Notes: a model not told the origin generated them from the letters alone. Positions 1 to 7,541 are shown, numbered from the stretch's first letter. The stretch: 13,773 bases of DNA from DATKZH01 sp964475955 (GCA_964475955.1 CAYYZY010000201.1:1-13773), one strand, 5' to 3'. Numbers and translations are program-made.

Positions 1-35
1 GCGGATCATAACGAGACACGGCAATCAGCACAACA

Positions 36-1586
36 TCATTTTATACGAGCACCCTGTTCGTCGAACGCGTTGAACAGGTCGATGGCTTCGCCAAAGCGCC
101 CCTCGACGACCAGCGAGGCCGCCTTGGCCTCGGTGTCGATCCACGCCGCGTGCCAGGAGAAGTCGTCGTCTCCGCTGGCCGGGAACTGGGGCGCCGCATC
201 GGGGCCGGTGCCGTCGCCCGGGGCCACCGGCTGCCGTTGGTCGTCCGGCGATGCGGCCGGCCTGTCAAGCGCCGTTGGGGGCGCGGCGGCCCTGCGCTGC
301 GGCCCACGGGGCGGCAGCAGATGCCATAGGGCCAGCGCTGCGGCCAGCCCCACGGCCACGACGACGCCGAGCGGCACCAGCTTCCGTCGGCCGATTGCGC
401 GGAAGACCTTGGTGGTCACGCTTTCGTCGGTCTCTTCGTCCCGGGAGAGGTGCGTGTCGTCGGCGATCGGCAAGGCCGGCTTGGTACCGGGGTCGCCCAG
501 AGTGAGTTGCTTGAGGAACGACGACAGGGCCTCGTCGGCCGGGGCGTCGCCGGTCGCCGCAAACGAGTCCAACGCGGCGATCACGTCGCCCATCGACTGG
601 TAGCGGTCCTTGGGTTTCTTGGCCACCATGCGCTGGAAGACGGCGTCCAACTGCGAGGGCACGTCGGGCCGCACCGCACAGAGCGAGGGGATCGGGGCCT
701 CGCGGTGCGCGAGCAGTCGCTTCATGGGCGACGTGCCCGTGTAGGGCGGATTGCCGGTCAGCAGCCGGTAGAGCGTGCAACCGAGGCTGTAGACGTCGGA
801 CCGATGGTCGGCCTGGTGGGTCTCTTCGGCCTGCTCGGGGCTCATGTAGTCGATGGTGCCCATCACCCGATCGCTGTCGGTCAGCTCCGCCGCCGAGGGG
901 TCGCGTCCTTCGAGCCCCTGGCGCCGGAGCCGGGCGAGGCCCATGTCGAGGATCTTGACGGTGCCGCGGGTGTCGAGCAGGAGGTTGCCCGGCTTGACGT
1001 CGCGGTGGACAACCCCCCGCGAATGGGCGTACTCGAGGCCCCGGGCTGCCTGGATCACGTAGTCCACGGCCCAGGCCACCGACAGCGGCCCGTGGTGCTT
1101 CACGATCCGGCCCAGGTCCCGGCCTTCGACCAGCTCCATGGCCAGGTAGTGGACGCCCTCGCTCTCGCGGGCGTCGTACGCGGTGACGATGTTCGGGTGG
1201 GAGAGCTGCGCCGCCGCCTGGACCTCCCGATAGAACCGGCGCACGGCGTCAGGCGACTCCATGGCCGAAGAGGGGAGGACCTTGACGGCCACCAGGCGCT
1301 TCATGCGCCGATGCTCCGCCTTGTACACCTTGCCCATCCCCCCCGACGCGATCTTCTCCAGGATCACGTATTCGTCGAGTACCAAGCCCTTCGTCTTCCC
1401 CTGATAGATGGCCGCCGCCTGGTACTTGGTCAGCCGATGGGCCTGGACCAGTTCCCGGGCGAGCGACTGAACGTCCGTGGGGCGTCGTTCCGGGGGCAGG
1501 CTCTCCTGGAACGCCGCGAGCTCTTCCGCCGTGAACAGCCCGCTTCGGGTGAGATTTCCAATGAATTGATCAAGCGTGACCGGCAT
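36..1586 (-). CDS. Membrane-anchored serine/threonine protein kinase (PknB/Hanks type)
   Basis: A 516-residue Hanks-type kinase that should phosphorylate Ser/Thr on cytoplasmic targets. Residues 1-70 form a helical N-terminal region of the kind often seen before planctomycete kinase domains. The kinase domain spans about 73-345: glycine loop IASGGMGKV (79-87), ATP-binding Lys102 in VAVKV, catalytic loop HRDVKPGN (194-201) with Asp196, metal-binding DMG (214-216, a variant of DFG), and MSPEQ (248-252) in place of APE. One transmembrane helix lies at about 403-421, followed by an outside tail of about 95 residues, Pro/Ala-rich and then helical (WHAAWIDTEAKAASLV region). I chose the ATG at 1586 because it begins the family-like N-terminus; the frame stays open to 2174 but the extra residues are Arg/Pro-rich noise. 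The sensory tail is short and has no domain I can name. The substrate is unknown. Confidence 0.93.
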   Translation of the reverse strand: MPVTLDQFIGNLTRSGLFTAEELAAFQESLPPERRPTDVQSLARELVQAHRLTKYQAAAIYQGKTKGLVLDEYVILEKIASGGMGKVYKAEHRRMKRLVAVKVLPSSAMESPDAVRRFYREVQAAAQLSHPNIVTAYDARESEGVHYLAMELVEGRDLGRIVKHHGPLSVAWAVDYVIQAARGLEYAHSRGVVHRDVKPGNLLLDTRGTVKILDMGLARLRRQGLEGRDPSAAELTDSDRVMGTIDYMSPEQAEETHQADHRSDVYSLGCTLYRLLTGNPPYTGTSPMKRLLAHREAPIPSLCAVRPDVPSQLDAVFQRMVAKKPKDRYQSMGDVIAALDSFAATGDAPADEALSSFLKQLTLGDPGTKPALPIADDTHLSRDEETDESVTTKVFRAIGRRKLVPLGVVVAVGLAAALALWHLLPPRGPQRRAAAPPTALDRPAASPDDQRQPVAPGDGTGPDAAPQFPASGDDDFSWHAAWIDTEAKAASLVVEGRFGEAIDLFNAFDEQGARIK

Positions 1587-1632
1587 AGTCCGACCCGGCA
1601 ACCCAGCGCCAACCCCCCGCCTGCTGCCTGGG

Positions 1633-1660
1633 ATTATAGGTCGCGAACCGGTGAAAGCAA
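1633..1660 (-). promoter_or_regulatory. Candidate sigma-70-type promoter of the kinase gene
   Basis: Read on the minus strand, a perfect TATAAT lies at 1638-1633, with a weak TTGCTT at 1660-1655 as a possible -35 and a 16-base spacer. It sits about 47 bases upstream of the kinase ATG. The -10 match stands out in such GC-rich DNA; the -35 matches only three of six bases. This is inferred from sequence alone. Confidence 0.45.
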
Positions 1661-1880
1661 CTCGGCCGGGATGCCACCGAATAGGGGGTAGCCGGGTTCC
1701 CAACTCGTAGTGCGACGGAATCCCCTCTGGCCGGCAGCGGCCCGGCGCGATGGCAGTCTGGCTGGACCCGTCTACGCTTCTGGCGATGTCCGGCGCAGGA
1801 TCGCTTCGCGGTCGGGGTATAGGAGGTTGCGGAGGGGCAAAGGCGACGACGGCAACCAACGCCCAGGCGTTTGCTGAGCG

Positions 1881-1886
1881 AGGAGG
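1881..1886 (+). promoter_or_regulatory. Ribosome binding site setting the start at 1893
   Basis: AGGAGG lies six bases upstream of the ATG at 1893. It supports that start over the other open frame that begins slightly upstream (1871). Confidence 0.75.
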
Positions 1887-1892
1887 TGTGGG

Positions 1893-2654
1893 ATGAGGAG
1901 CGATGCGGTTTTCGGCCAAGTGGCGGTGATTGCGATGCAGATGGCCGTGGCGATGGCGGTCGTGCTGTTCGCCTGTGCGACGGTGGCCGAAGGGCAGCCT
2001 CCGGCCGCGGTGCATCGAGCCTCGGTCAACGTGCAGCCGTACTACCTTCCCCGAGCGTATCCCTACGCCGCCCACCCCTACGGAGGGTGGGGCTGGAATT
2101 CCGTGCGCCACGCCTCGACCGCGGCCGAGGGCTACGCCCGGGGCCAAGCCGCGCGGATCTACGCCCTGGGGCACTACAACCTGTCAACGGCCGAAGCGCG
2201 GCGGTCGCACGCCGAGACGTTCAGCCGCGAGATCGACAACCGGGCGAAGCGGATCGACCATTACTACGCCATGCGGGAGAGGAACCGTCAGGAGCGCGCG
2301 GCCCTGCGCCGCCCGCGGCCCACGGCCGAGCAGCTCGAGCGCCTCGCGGCGGCGGGCCGACCCGACCCGCTCAGCCCCAGCGAGCTCGACGCGGCCACCG
2401 GGGCCGTCTTCTGGCCGTCGCTGCTCCAGGAAGACGACTACCGTCTGCTCCGCGCCGAACTGGAAGTGGCCTTTGCCCAGCGGGCGGCCCACGGCGACCT
2501 GGCCTCCGCCGCGGCGCGCCGCGCCAAGCTCGCCGCCGACCAGATGCTGGACCAACTGCGGGCGCGCGTCCGCGAGGTGCCCCAGCAAGACTACATCGCC
2601 GCCCGACGCTTCCTCGAGAGCCTCGCCTACGCCGTAGACAGGCCCGCCAGCTAA
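1893..2654 (+). CDS. Exported hypothetical protein
   Basis: A 253-residue protein I do not recognise. Residues 1-34 look like a signal peptide: a hydrophobic stretch (VAVIAMQMAVAMAVVLFACATVAEG) ending at a likely signal peptidase I site near AEG-QP. A Tyr/Pro-rich patch follows (about 46-65, including PYYLPRAYPYAAHPYGG), and then a charged, mostly helical region from about 75 to the end, rich in Ala, Arg and Glu. No catalytic motif or membrane helix is visible in the mature part, so it is probably periplasmic. The start is supported by AGGAGG six bases upstream. It is divergent from the kinase and ends just before a strong hairpin. The signal peptide, base composition and good translation signal make it a credible gene; the function is unknown. 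Confidence 0.8.
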   Translation: MRSDAVFGQVAVIAMQMAVAMAVVLFACATVAEGQPPAAVHRASVNVQPYYLPRAYPYAAHPYGGWGWNSVRHASTAAEGYARGQAARIYALGHYNLSTAEARRSHAETFSREIDNRAKRIDHYYAMRERNRQERAALRRPRPTAEQLERLAAAGRPDPLSPSELDAATGAVFWPSLLQEDDYRLLRAELEVAFAQRAAHGDLASAAARRAKLAADQMLDQLRARVREVPQQDYIAARRFLESLAYAVDRPAS

Positions 2655-2686
2655 CCTGGCCCAACGATTCGGGCGCCGGCCGTTCG

Positions 2687-2718
2687 AGGGCGGCCGCACC
2701 ACGGGTGCGGCCGCCCTT
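2687..2718 (+). terminator. GC-rich hairpin, likely terminator of the exported-protein gene
   Basis: A perfect 14-base-pair stem (2687-2700 with 2704-2717) and a three-base loop, 32 bases after the stop codon at 2654. A broken T-rich stretch (TCTTCCGTTCTT) follows instead of a clean T run. The two genes here converge, so the hairpin may also limit read-through from the left-going group, though no T run is present on that strand. Confidence 0.7.
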
Positions 2719-2834
2719 CTTCCGTTCTTGCGAGGCGCATTCCGAAACGGCACGGAGGCCACTGCCTACCGTCGCATCGGTCGCGCCAGAGAGTCGCGCA
2801 CGGCGATTCAGCCCGCCCTTGCGACCGCAACCAA

Positions 2835-2861
2835 GTAAGACGGAATGGCATTCCGTCCTAC
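2835..2861. repeat. 27-base palindromic repeat, copy 1
   Basis: An almost perfect inverted repeat with the core GACGGAATGNCATTCCGTC flanked by GTA/TAC-type ends, with one mismatched pair in the 13-base arms. It lies in the convergent gap between the exported-protein gene and the minus-strand gene ending at 2899. Five related copies occur elsewhere in this window, all outside genes. Confidence 0.85.
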
Positions 2862-2898
2862 GAAGATGCGCGGATCGTGCGCGCGAACAAAAAAGTCC

Positions 2899-3438
2899 CT
2901 ACGCCCGTTCCGGCCCATTATTCTCGAGCCACCGGCGGCCCGTTTCGAGCAGTTCGCGGATCGAGGGGTCGAGCCAGGGCTGGCGCAACGCGCGCTCGAC
3001 GCCGAACCGGATCCCTTCGTCGCCCAGCCGCGTGATCCGCTTCCCGCACCGCATCAGCGCCGCCACGATGCTCGCCACGTAGAGCACGGCCGCCACCTCG
3101 TCGGGAAGCGGCCTCTCCGAATGCCCGTAGCCGGCCTTGGCGAACTGCTTGGTCAGCTCCAACAGCTCGACGGGCGGGCGGGGATGGTGCAGCAGGTCGC
3201 CGAACGAACGGATCTCGGCCGGGGCGGAGCAGCGAGCGCGGAGTTCCCGGAGCTGGTCGCCACCGAGGCCCAGGACGTCGAACTCCAAGGGGGCCGCGAG
3301 CTGGTGTTTGAGGATCGTACCCAGCTCGGCCGGGTCCCACAGCGCCTGGGGTTCGCCGCCCAACTCGAACATCTTGGCCAGCGACACCGTCTTCTTGAGC
3401 AGCGACTCGGTGTCGTCGGGGCGGATTTCTTCTCTCAC
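2899..3438 (-). CDS. Small soluble protein paired with an ECF sigma factor, unknown function
   Basis: A 179-residue protein with no signal peptide or membrane helix, so probably cytoplasmic. It begins MREEIRPDDTESLLKK and looks mostly helical; a stretch rich in small residues (PDEVAAVLYVASIVAALMRCG) is near the middle and the end is LDPSIRELLETGRRWLENNG. The start is a GTG at 3438 with purine-rich AGGTGG very close upstream; no better in-frame start is visible. It follows the sigma factor gene by 45 bases on the same strand, so the two are probably co-transcribed. That pairing suggests a role with the sigma factor, for instance a regulator or a target, but it lacks the membrane helix of a typical anti-sigma factor and no known anti-sigma motif is evident. 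The function is left open. Confidence 0.8.
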   Translation of the reverse strand: MREEIRPDDTESLLKKTVSLAKMFELGGEPQALWDPAELGTILKHQLAAPLEFDVLGLGGDQLRELRARCSAPAEIRSFGDLLHHPRPPVELLELTKQFAKAGYGHSERPLPDEVAAVLYVASIVAALMRCGKRITRLGDEGIRFGVERALRQPWLDPSIRELLETGRRWLENNGPERA

Positions 3439-3483
3439 GACCCACCTCGCGTGTGGCTGCCGGACTGCGCGCCGTCGCGCCCG

Positions 3484-4236
3484 TTAAACCGGACCGCAGC
3501 GCGCCAGGATGTCTCGAAGCTCCTCGATCTCCGTCTCGATTTCCTCTTCGTCCCGGGCGTACTCCGCGAGCACCGCGCGGAGGGTTCGGGCGTACATCCG
3601 CTTGGCGGTGATCAGCACGTTGGAGGCCTGGCCGGGCGAACGGAATCCGAATCGCCGCACCAGCTCGCCGTAGTCGAGCGGTTCGCGCCCCTCCAGAAGC
3701 GGCCCCACGATGCGGCACTCGAACACGGCCCAAAGATCGCACCGGCCCGATCGCTGGCATTGCACTTGCATGCGCCCCAGCGCCTCGGAGATCACGCGCT
3801 GGGCCCAGGCGGCGTGAAAAACCTCGGCGGGGTGCGACTCGCGCGCCAGGCGCTCGACGTGCTCCCCCACGGCCACCACGCGGCCGTGCTCCGGCGAGCG
3901 CTTCTTCGCCCGCTCGTCGCGAAGCCGGTTCAGCGCGAACCGATCGAGCGCCGTGAGCATGAACGTGCGGAACTTGCCCACGTTGCGCCGCGCGTGCCCG
4001 ATCAGGTCCTTCTCCAGGATCTTGCTGGCCACGAACTCCTGGATCAGGTCGTCGGCGGCGTCGGCCGAGAGGCCCCGGCGATGGACCAGGTGGGCCCGAA
4101 GGGCGGGCAGATAGCGGGGCAAGAGCAGCTCCAACGCCTGCCGGCGCCCCTCCGGCCCGCCGTGCCCGGCGCGGCCGACCAGGCTCCAGTCGGTCTGGGC
4201 GAATCTCCCCGAGTCGGGCGGTTCGGAGGACGACAT
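3484..4236 (-). CDS. ECF-type RNA polymerase sigma factor
   Basis: A 250-residue sigma factor that should direct RNA polymerase to a set of promoters. The N-terminus has the RFAQTDWSLV opening common in planctomycete-type ECF sigma factors. Region 2 lies at about 37-112, with DDLIQEF (62-68) for core binding and KFRTFMLTALDRFALNRLRDERAKKR (88-113) for -10 recognition. A long, less conserved linker of about 70 residues contains two Cys (160, 166). Region 4 is at about 187-226, with a helix-turn-helix around FGFRSPGQASNVLITAKRM. The acidic tail (229-241, EEEIETEIEEL) is unusual and could be a regulatory extension. No strong ribosome binding site precedes the ATG at 4236. It lies 96 bases after the hydrolase gene and 45 before the small protein, all on the same strand. 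Confidence 0.88.
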   Translation of the reverse strand: MSSSEPPDSGRFAQTDWSLVGRAGHGGPEGRRQALELLLPRYLPALRAHLVHRRGLSADAADDLIQEFVASKILEKDLIGHARRNVGKFRTFMLTALDRFALNRLRDERAKKRSPEHGRVVAVGEHVERLARESHPAEVFHAAWAQRVISEALGRMQVQCQRSGRCDLWAVFECRIVGPLLEGREPLDYGELVRRFGFRSPGQASNVLITAKRMYARTLRAVLAEYARDEEEIETEIEELRDILARCGPV

Positions 4237-4332
4237 CGGTCGGAAACTCAGCGAAGCGGGGCGACGGAGACAGCGGGTTCCGGCTTTCCCGGTGAGTCTA
4301 GCACGCCGGGTCGCCGTTTGCCAGCGCCGGAT

Positions 4333-6216
4333 TCACCGCCGGACCGACGGCGTGGCCGGGCGCGACGTCTCCAGGCCGGCCGGCTCGCCCTGGAAAACCC
4401 AGTACACCGTTTCACCCCACTGCCTCGGCCGCAGCCAAGGGCGGAGCTGCGGCGGCTTCGACCGGTTGATCAGGTCGAGCATGTCGGCGATCACCGTGGC
4501 GTTGTCGCCGTAGTAGAGGTGGCCGAGCAAGCTGGTGTCGACGGTCGACACGTCGATCGTGTCCACGCCGGGGATCACCAGCAACTCGCTGCCCGAATCC
4601 CCCGCCCGGCGATAACCGTGCACGGTCTTCGACAGCCTCAGCGCCTCGTCGTTCGACGACGCGTAGAGCGTGACCCGGTCGGCCGTGGGGAGGATCGCCG
4701 GGACGATATCGTGCTGGAACACCTCGGCGTCGATGTCCGGCGCGGTGAGCACGAGTTCCTGGAACATCGGCAGCCGGCCGCGCATCTCGTAGGCGATGCG
4801 GGCCAGGGCGGCGGTCAACGACCGATTCCCCATGCTGTGGGCGATCAGGTGGACCGATTCGGCGTGCGACTCCTCGACCACGGCCAGCAGGAACTCCTTC
4901 AGGTGCGGCACGGTCCACTCGGCGTTCGTCTCGTCGATCGAATACTGGAGCAGCCCGCCTTGCGATGGCCAACTGTAGAAGATCGGGGCGCCGTCGAAGT
5001 CGAGATCGTAGGCCAGTTGGGCCGTTCGCTGGGCGGCCTCTTCGAACGTGGTGTTGAATCCGTGGACGAAGACGAACGCGTCCCGGTTGCGCGACGCATC
5101 CACCCGTTCCCGCAGCTTGGCAAAGAATGCCTCGGCCGGCTCCTCTTCGATCCCCAGCAGGACCACGTGCCGGCGCGGGTCTTCCTGGAACTCCAAACGC
5201 AATACGGAAGGACGCTCCACCGCGCCTACGCGGTGCGCTGCCGGGATGCTCACCTCGCACACGCCCATTTCGAGATCGGCCCGCCGGTTTCCGTAGCTCC
5301 GGTCGGGCCGGGGGCCCTCCAGCCGCACCAGGGTCGTCACCACGCCCAGCCCGACCGTGGCCAGCACCCCGGCCGCCGCCAGCACCACCGGCGTGGTCCG
5401 CCCCCGAAGCCGGACGGCCGCGAACATCATCAGCGCGCTGACTGCCGCGGAAAGGGAGGTCAGGTAGAGCCACCGAAGATACCCGTTCTGCGGAGGCTGG
5501 GTCACTTGGTCGGCCTTGCGATCCGTGCCGTAGAACACCTTGACGACCTGATACCCCTCCTCCTCCGAGGCCACAGGCGCCGCCTCCGACGGGCCGTCGC
5601 CCGAGGTGGCCGGCTCCCCCGAGGCCGGGCGGTCGTCAATGCGGGGCGAGGGCGCTTCGGTTTCGTCCCCGGCGGCGATCGAATCGGACGGCACCGCGGA
5701 TACTTCCGGCCGAGGGGCCTCCGGGGCGTCCGGCGCGGCCATCAGGGGGCGGGCCTCGACCATCCGAGGCTCGAGAGATCGCACCGTCGTGGCCGGATCG
5801 GCGGTCTCCGTCGGCTGGCGGCCTCCCCCACTTTCTCGGGGAGCAAACCGTGGGACCGCCAGCGGCAAACGGTCGCCCTCAGACGGCGTGAGGCGCGGAC
5901 CTGCCAGGTTCTCGTTGTCCTCAGGGGGCTCCGCGTCCGGGGAAATCTCGGGGGCCTGCGAGGGACCGACCGAGGAGGCCGCGCCGGGCCGTGGCTGGGG
6001 CGCGACCGGCTCGGCCGATTCGGGGCTCGCGGTCAAGTCGGGGCCGTCGAGGTGCGGCAAATCGGGGTCGGGGGCCGCCTCGGCGGGCTCGGGAGCCTCC
6101 GCGTGGGAGTCGTCCAGCGCGGGCTCCTGCCCGGCGCCGCAGCCGGCCAGGGGGAGCAAGCAAGTTGCCAGGGCGGCAAGGCCGAACCACGTGTTGCGCA
6201 AGCGTTTCTTCTGCAT
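4333..6216 (-). CDS. DUF900-type alpha/beta hydrolase, lipoprotein with two extra membrane helices
   Basis: A 627-residue protein in three parts. Residues 1-26 are a lipoprotein signal with lipobox LAGC, Cys26 being the lipidated residue. Residues 27-220 are a disordered Pro/Glu/Ala/Ser-rich linker. From about 222 comes a DUF900 (COG4782-like) hydrolase: VFYGTDR at 227-233, MGVCEVSIPAAHRVG at 317-331, oxyanion region FVFVHGFNTTFEEAAQ at 381-396, nucleophile elbow HSMGN with Ser461, likely Asp523 (SSNDEAL) and His566 (LLGHLYYG). Two hydrophobic helices at about 248-268 and 276-297 interrupt the domain after VFYGTDR. The start at 6216 is chosen because GGGAGA (6225-6230) sits eight bases upstream and it gives a clean lipoprotein signal; 25 extra in-frame codons upstream are unlikely. 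It should be a serine esterase or lipase-like enzyme at the cell envelope; the substrate is unknown. It is upstream of and co-directional with the sigma factor gene. Confidence 0.88.
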   Translation of the reverse strand: MQKKRLRNTWFGLAALATCLLPLAGCGAGQEPALDDSHAEAPEPAEAAPDPDLPHLDGPDLTASPESAEPVAPQPRPGAASSVGPSQAPEISPDAEPPEDNENLAGPRLTPSEGDRLPLAVPRFAPRESGGGRQPTETADPATTVRSLEPRMVEARPLMAAPDAPEAPRPEVSAVPSDSIAAGDETEAPSPRIDDRPASGEPATSGDGPSEAAPVASEEEGYQVVKVFYGTDRKADQVTQPPQNGYLRWLYLTSLSAAVSALMMFAAVRLRGRTTPVVLAAAGVLATVGLGVVTTLVRLEGPRPDRSYGNRRADLEMGVCEVSIPAAHRVGAVERPSVLRLEFQEDPRRHVVLLGIEEEPAEAFFAKLRERVDASRNRDAFVFVHGFNTTFEEAAQRTAQLAYDLDFDGAPIFYSWPSQGGLLQYSIDETNAEWTVPHLKEFLLAVVEESHAESVHLIAHSMGNRSLTAALARIAYEMRGRLPMFQELVLTAPDIDAEVFQHDIVPAILPTADRVTLYASSNDEALRLSKTVHGYRRAGDSGSELLVIPGVDTIDVSTVDTSLLGHLYYGDNATVIADMLDLINRSKPPQLRPWLRPRQWGETVYWVFQGEPAGLETSRPATPSVRR

Positions 6217-6557
6217 CGAGCCGGTCTCCCGACCATCCATCGAAATGGGCGATTCACGGAGCGGGAAGCGTAGCAAAATCGGGCCTCTCACCCCACCCCA
6301 ATTCGGAGCACCCGGATGCCCGTTCTTAGGGGAGGGCCTCGGTTTTTCGGGGGGGAGGCTGCGGTTCGACCGGAAGCGGTCGGAGGCTCGCTTTTCGACA
6401 AGCAGCTTTTCAGCGTCTGTCGGCCGATGTATAATGAGGTGAAGGACTTACAGCTCTGCACGGGGCAGTTCCACAGCAACCGGATCAACCGATGGCGAGC
6501 GGTTCGGGGCCGCGAGGGCCGTCGTGAGGGGCCGGACCTTTCGGTCGGCATGGCGAG
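6217..6557. other. Divergent intergenic region between hydrolase and zinc-ribbon/GYF gene
   Basis: A 341-base gap. It contains the hydrolase ribosome binding site (6225-6230, minus strand), a small six-base-pair hairpin at 6367-6382, and a rightward promoter at 6407-6435 with a leader of about 115 bases. A second imperfect hairpin (6531-6549) lies just before the rightward start codon. I see no convincing leftward promoter and no additional gene. Confidence 0.6.
6407..6435 (+). promoter_or_regulatory. Candidate sigma-70-type promoter of the GYF-domain gene
   Basis: A perfect TATAAT at 6430-6435 follows TTTTCA at 6407-6412 (four of six bases match TTGACA) with a 17-base spacer. The surrounding bases are locally more AT-rich than the rest of the window. 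It would give a leader of roughly 115 bases before the ATG at 6558. Confidence 0.6.
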
Positions 6558-7541
6558 ATGGGTGTTCGATTCTACTGCTCCGAATGTGGACAGAAGCTGA
6601 ACGTCAAGGCGTTTCAGGCCGGGCGACGCGGGATCTGCCCCTACTGCGGTGCGCGCATCGACATCCCCACCAAGAGCACCCGGCCCAGTTCCAAGCAGGA
6701 ACGCCAACACTCGGGGGCCTCCCCCGGTCCGCAAGCGAATGCCGGGGCCGCGTCGCCCTCTCCCCCGCCAGGCCAGCCCAGCGGGAGCGCCGGGCCGGGC
6801 GAGCGCGCTTCGCCCCACGCCGCGGCGCCGGCGGCTTCGGCCGACCCACGGCCCGGCGCGGCGCCGGCTTTCGGCGGTGCGTCGCAGCCAGCGAGTCCTG
6901 CGGCCGGGCAGGCTCCGGGAGAGGCGCCCCCGGCCCCCCTGTGGCAGTCGCCGGGCGCGGCGGTGCAGGGACCTGCGTCGCCGGTTGAGCAACAGCCGGT
7001 ACCGGGCGGGCCCGTCGGGCAAGCGGCCGGGTCCCCATCGCCCGGTCAAGCACCGGCGGCCGGAGGAGCATTCCCGGCGAATGCCGCGGAGCCGGGTCGG
7101 TTGGACGGGGGTACGGATCCTTTTCCGCCCGCTCCGTCGCCTTCGCCGGCTGCGGCCGACCCGCTGGCCGAAGCGCCCGATGCCGTCTGGTACGTGCGTC
7201 CTTCCGGCGGCGGGCAGTACGGCCCGGCGACCGGCGACGTCATGCGCACCTGGATCGACGAAGGTCGGATCGGGGCCGACTGCCTCGTATGGCGCGAGGG
7301 TTGGCGCGACTGGAAGCAGGCCGCAGGCGTGTTCCCCCAGTTGGGGGCGGAGGGGCTCGCCTCGGAATTGGGGGCGATTGGCGGAGGGACATCCGCCGGG
7401 CCGGCGGCCGGCGCGTACCGACGTCCGGCACGCACCCGCTCCACCAACCTCAAGGCCGTGATCCTCGCCGTACTCATCTTCGCGGTGATCGTGCTGTTGG
7501 GCGTGTTCCTTTGGTTGCTCAGCAGCGGCCCCGGGGGGTAG
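6558..7541 (+). CDS. Zinc-ribbon and GYF_2 domain protein with C-terminal membrane anchor
   Basis: A 327-residue protein in four parts. The N-terminus is a zinc ribbon with two CxxC pairs (Cys7/Cys10 and Cys27/Cys30). A low-complexity Pro/Ala/Gly/Ser linker covers about 45-205. A GYF_2 (DUF4339-like) domain sits at 210-259, with WYVRPSGGGQYGP, the spaced Trp and DCLVWREGWRDWKQA. A single transmembrane helix at about 300-321 ends the protein, so it is probably tail-anchored with its domains in the cytoplasm. GYF-type domains usually bind proline-rich peptides, but the partner here is unknown. An in-frame stop at 6525 leaves the ATG at 6558 as the only good start; purine-rich GGCGAG directly abuts it, so the ribosome binding site is poorly placed. 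It converges with the N-ATPase operon. Confidence 0.85.
   Translation: MGVRFYCSECGQKLNVKAFQAGRRGICPYCGARIDIPTKSTRPSSKQERQHSGASPGPQANAGAASPSPPPGQPSGSAGPGERASPHAAAPAASADPRPGAAPAFGGASQPASPAAGQAPGEAPPAPLWQSPGAAVQGPASPVEQQPVPGGPVGQAAGSPSPGQAPAAGGAFPANAAEPGRLDGGTDPFPPAPSPSPAAADPLAEAPDAVWYVRPSGGGQYGPATGDVMRTWIDEGRIGADCLVWREGWRDWKQAAGVFPQLGAEGLASELGAIGGGTSAGPAAGAYRRPARTRSTNLKAVILAVLIFAVIVLLGVFLWLLSSGPGG

Larger units (their letters stand above)
1587..1892. other. Divergent intergenic region between kinase and exported protein
   Basis: A 306-base gap between two divergently transcribed genes. It holds the candidate kinase promoter at 1633-1660 and the ribosome binding site of the rightward gene at 1881-1886. 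A TATAGG at 1818-1823 could be a weak rightward -10, but I see no matching -35. I see no tRNA, other gene or clear terminator here. Long frames crossing the region in several directions are Arg/Pro-rich and look like GC noise. Confidence 0.6.

Noticed and set aside
214..216. DMG instead of DFG as a sign of an inactive kinase (residues 214-216 of the 36-1586 gene)
   Set aside because: The numbers are residue positions. The metal-binding Asp is kept, as are Lys102 and Asp196, and a hydrophobic change at the middle position is tolerated, so activity is expected.
450..1691. A 413-codon plus-strand open frame across the kinase
   Set aside because: It is antisense to a clear kinase; its composition is noise-like with no recognisable motif.
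1707..1720. Half copy of the palindrome (GTAGTGCGACGGAAT)
   Set aside because: Only one arm matches, with extra bases inside, and the following sequence does not continue the pattern; too weak to call a copy.
1587..2174. Longer N-terminus for the kinase (start at 2174)
   Set aside because: The added residues are Arg/Pro/His-rich, overlap the well-supported exported-protein gene on the other strand, and precede a typical MPVTLDQFIGNL start.
2889..2894. Run of six T on the minus strand after the small-protein gene as a terminator
   Set aside because: No stem lies immediately before it on that strand, so it is not a standard intrinsic terminator.
2845..6273. A 1142-codon open frame on the plus strand
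   Set aside because: It lies opposite the hydrolase, sigma factor and small-protein genes, starts inside a palindromic repeat and has an Arg/Gly/His/Pro-rich translation without any domain. It is a GC-driven shadow.
6367..6382. CGACCG-GAAG-CGGTCG hairpin as a terminator
   Set aside because: The stem is only six pairs and it lies upstream of both divergent genes, where no transcript is expected to end.
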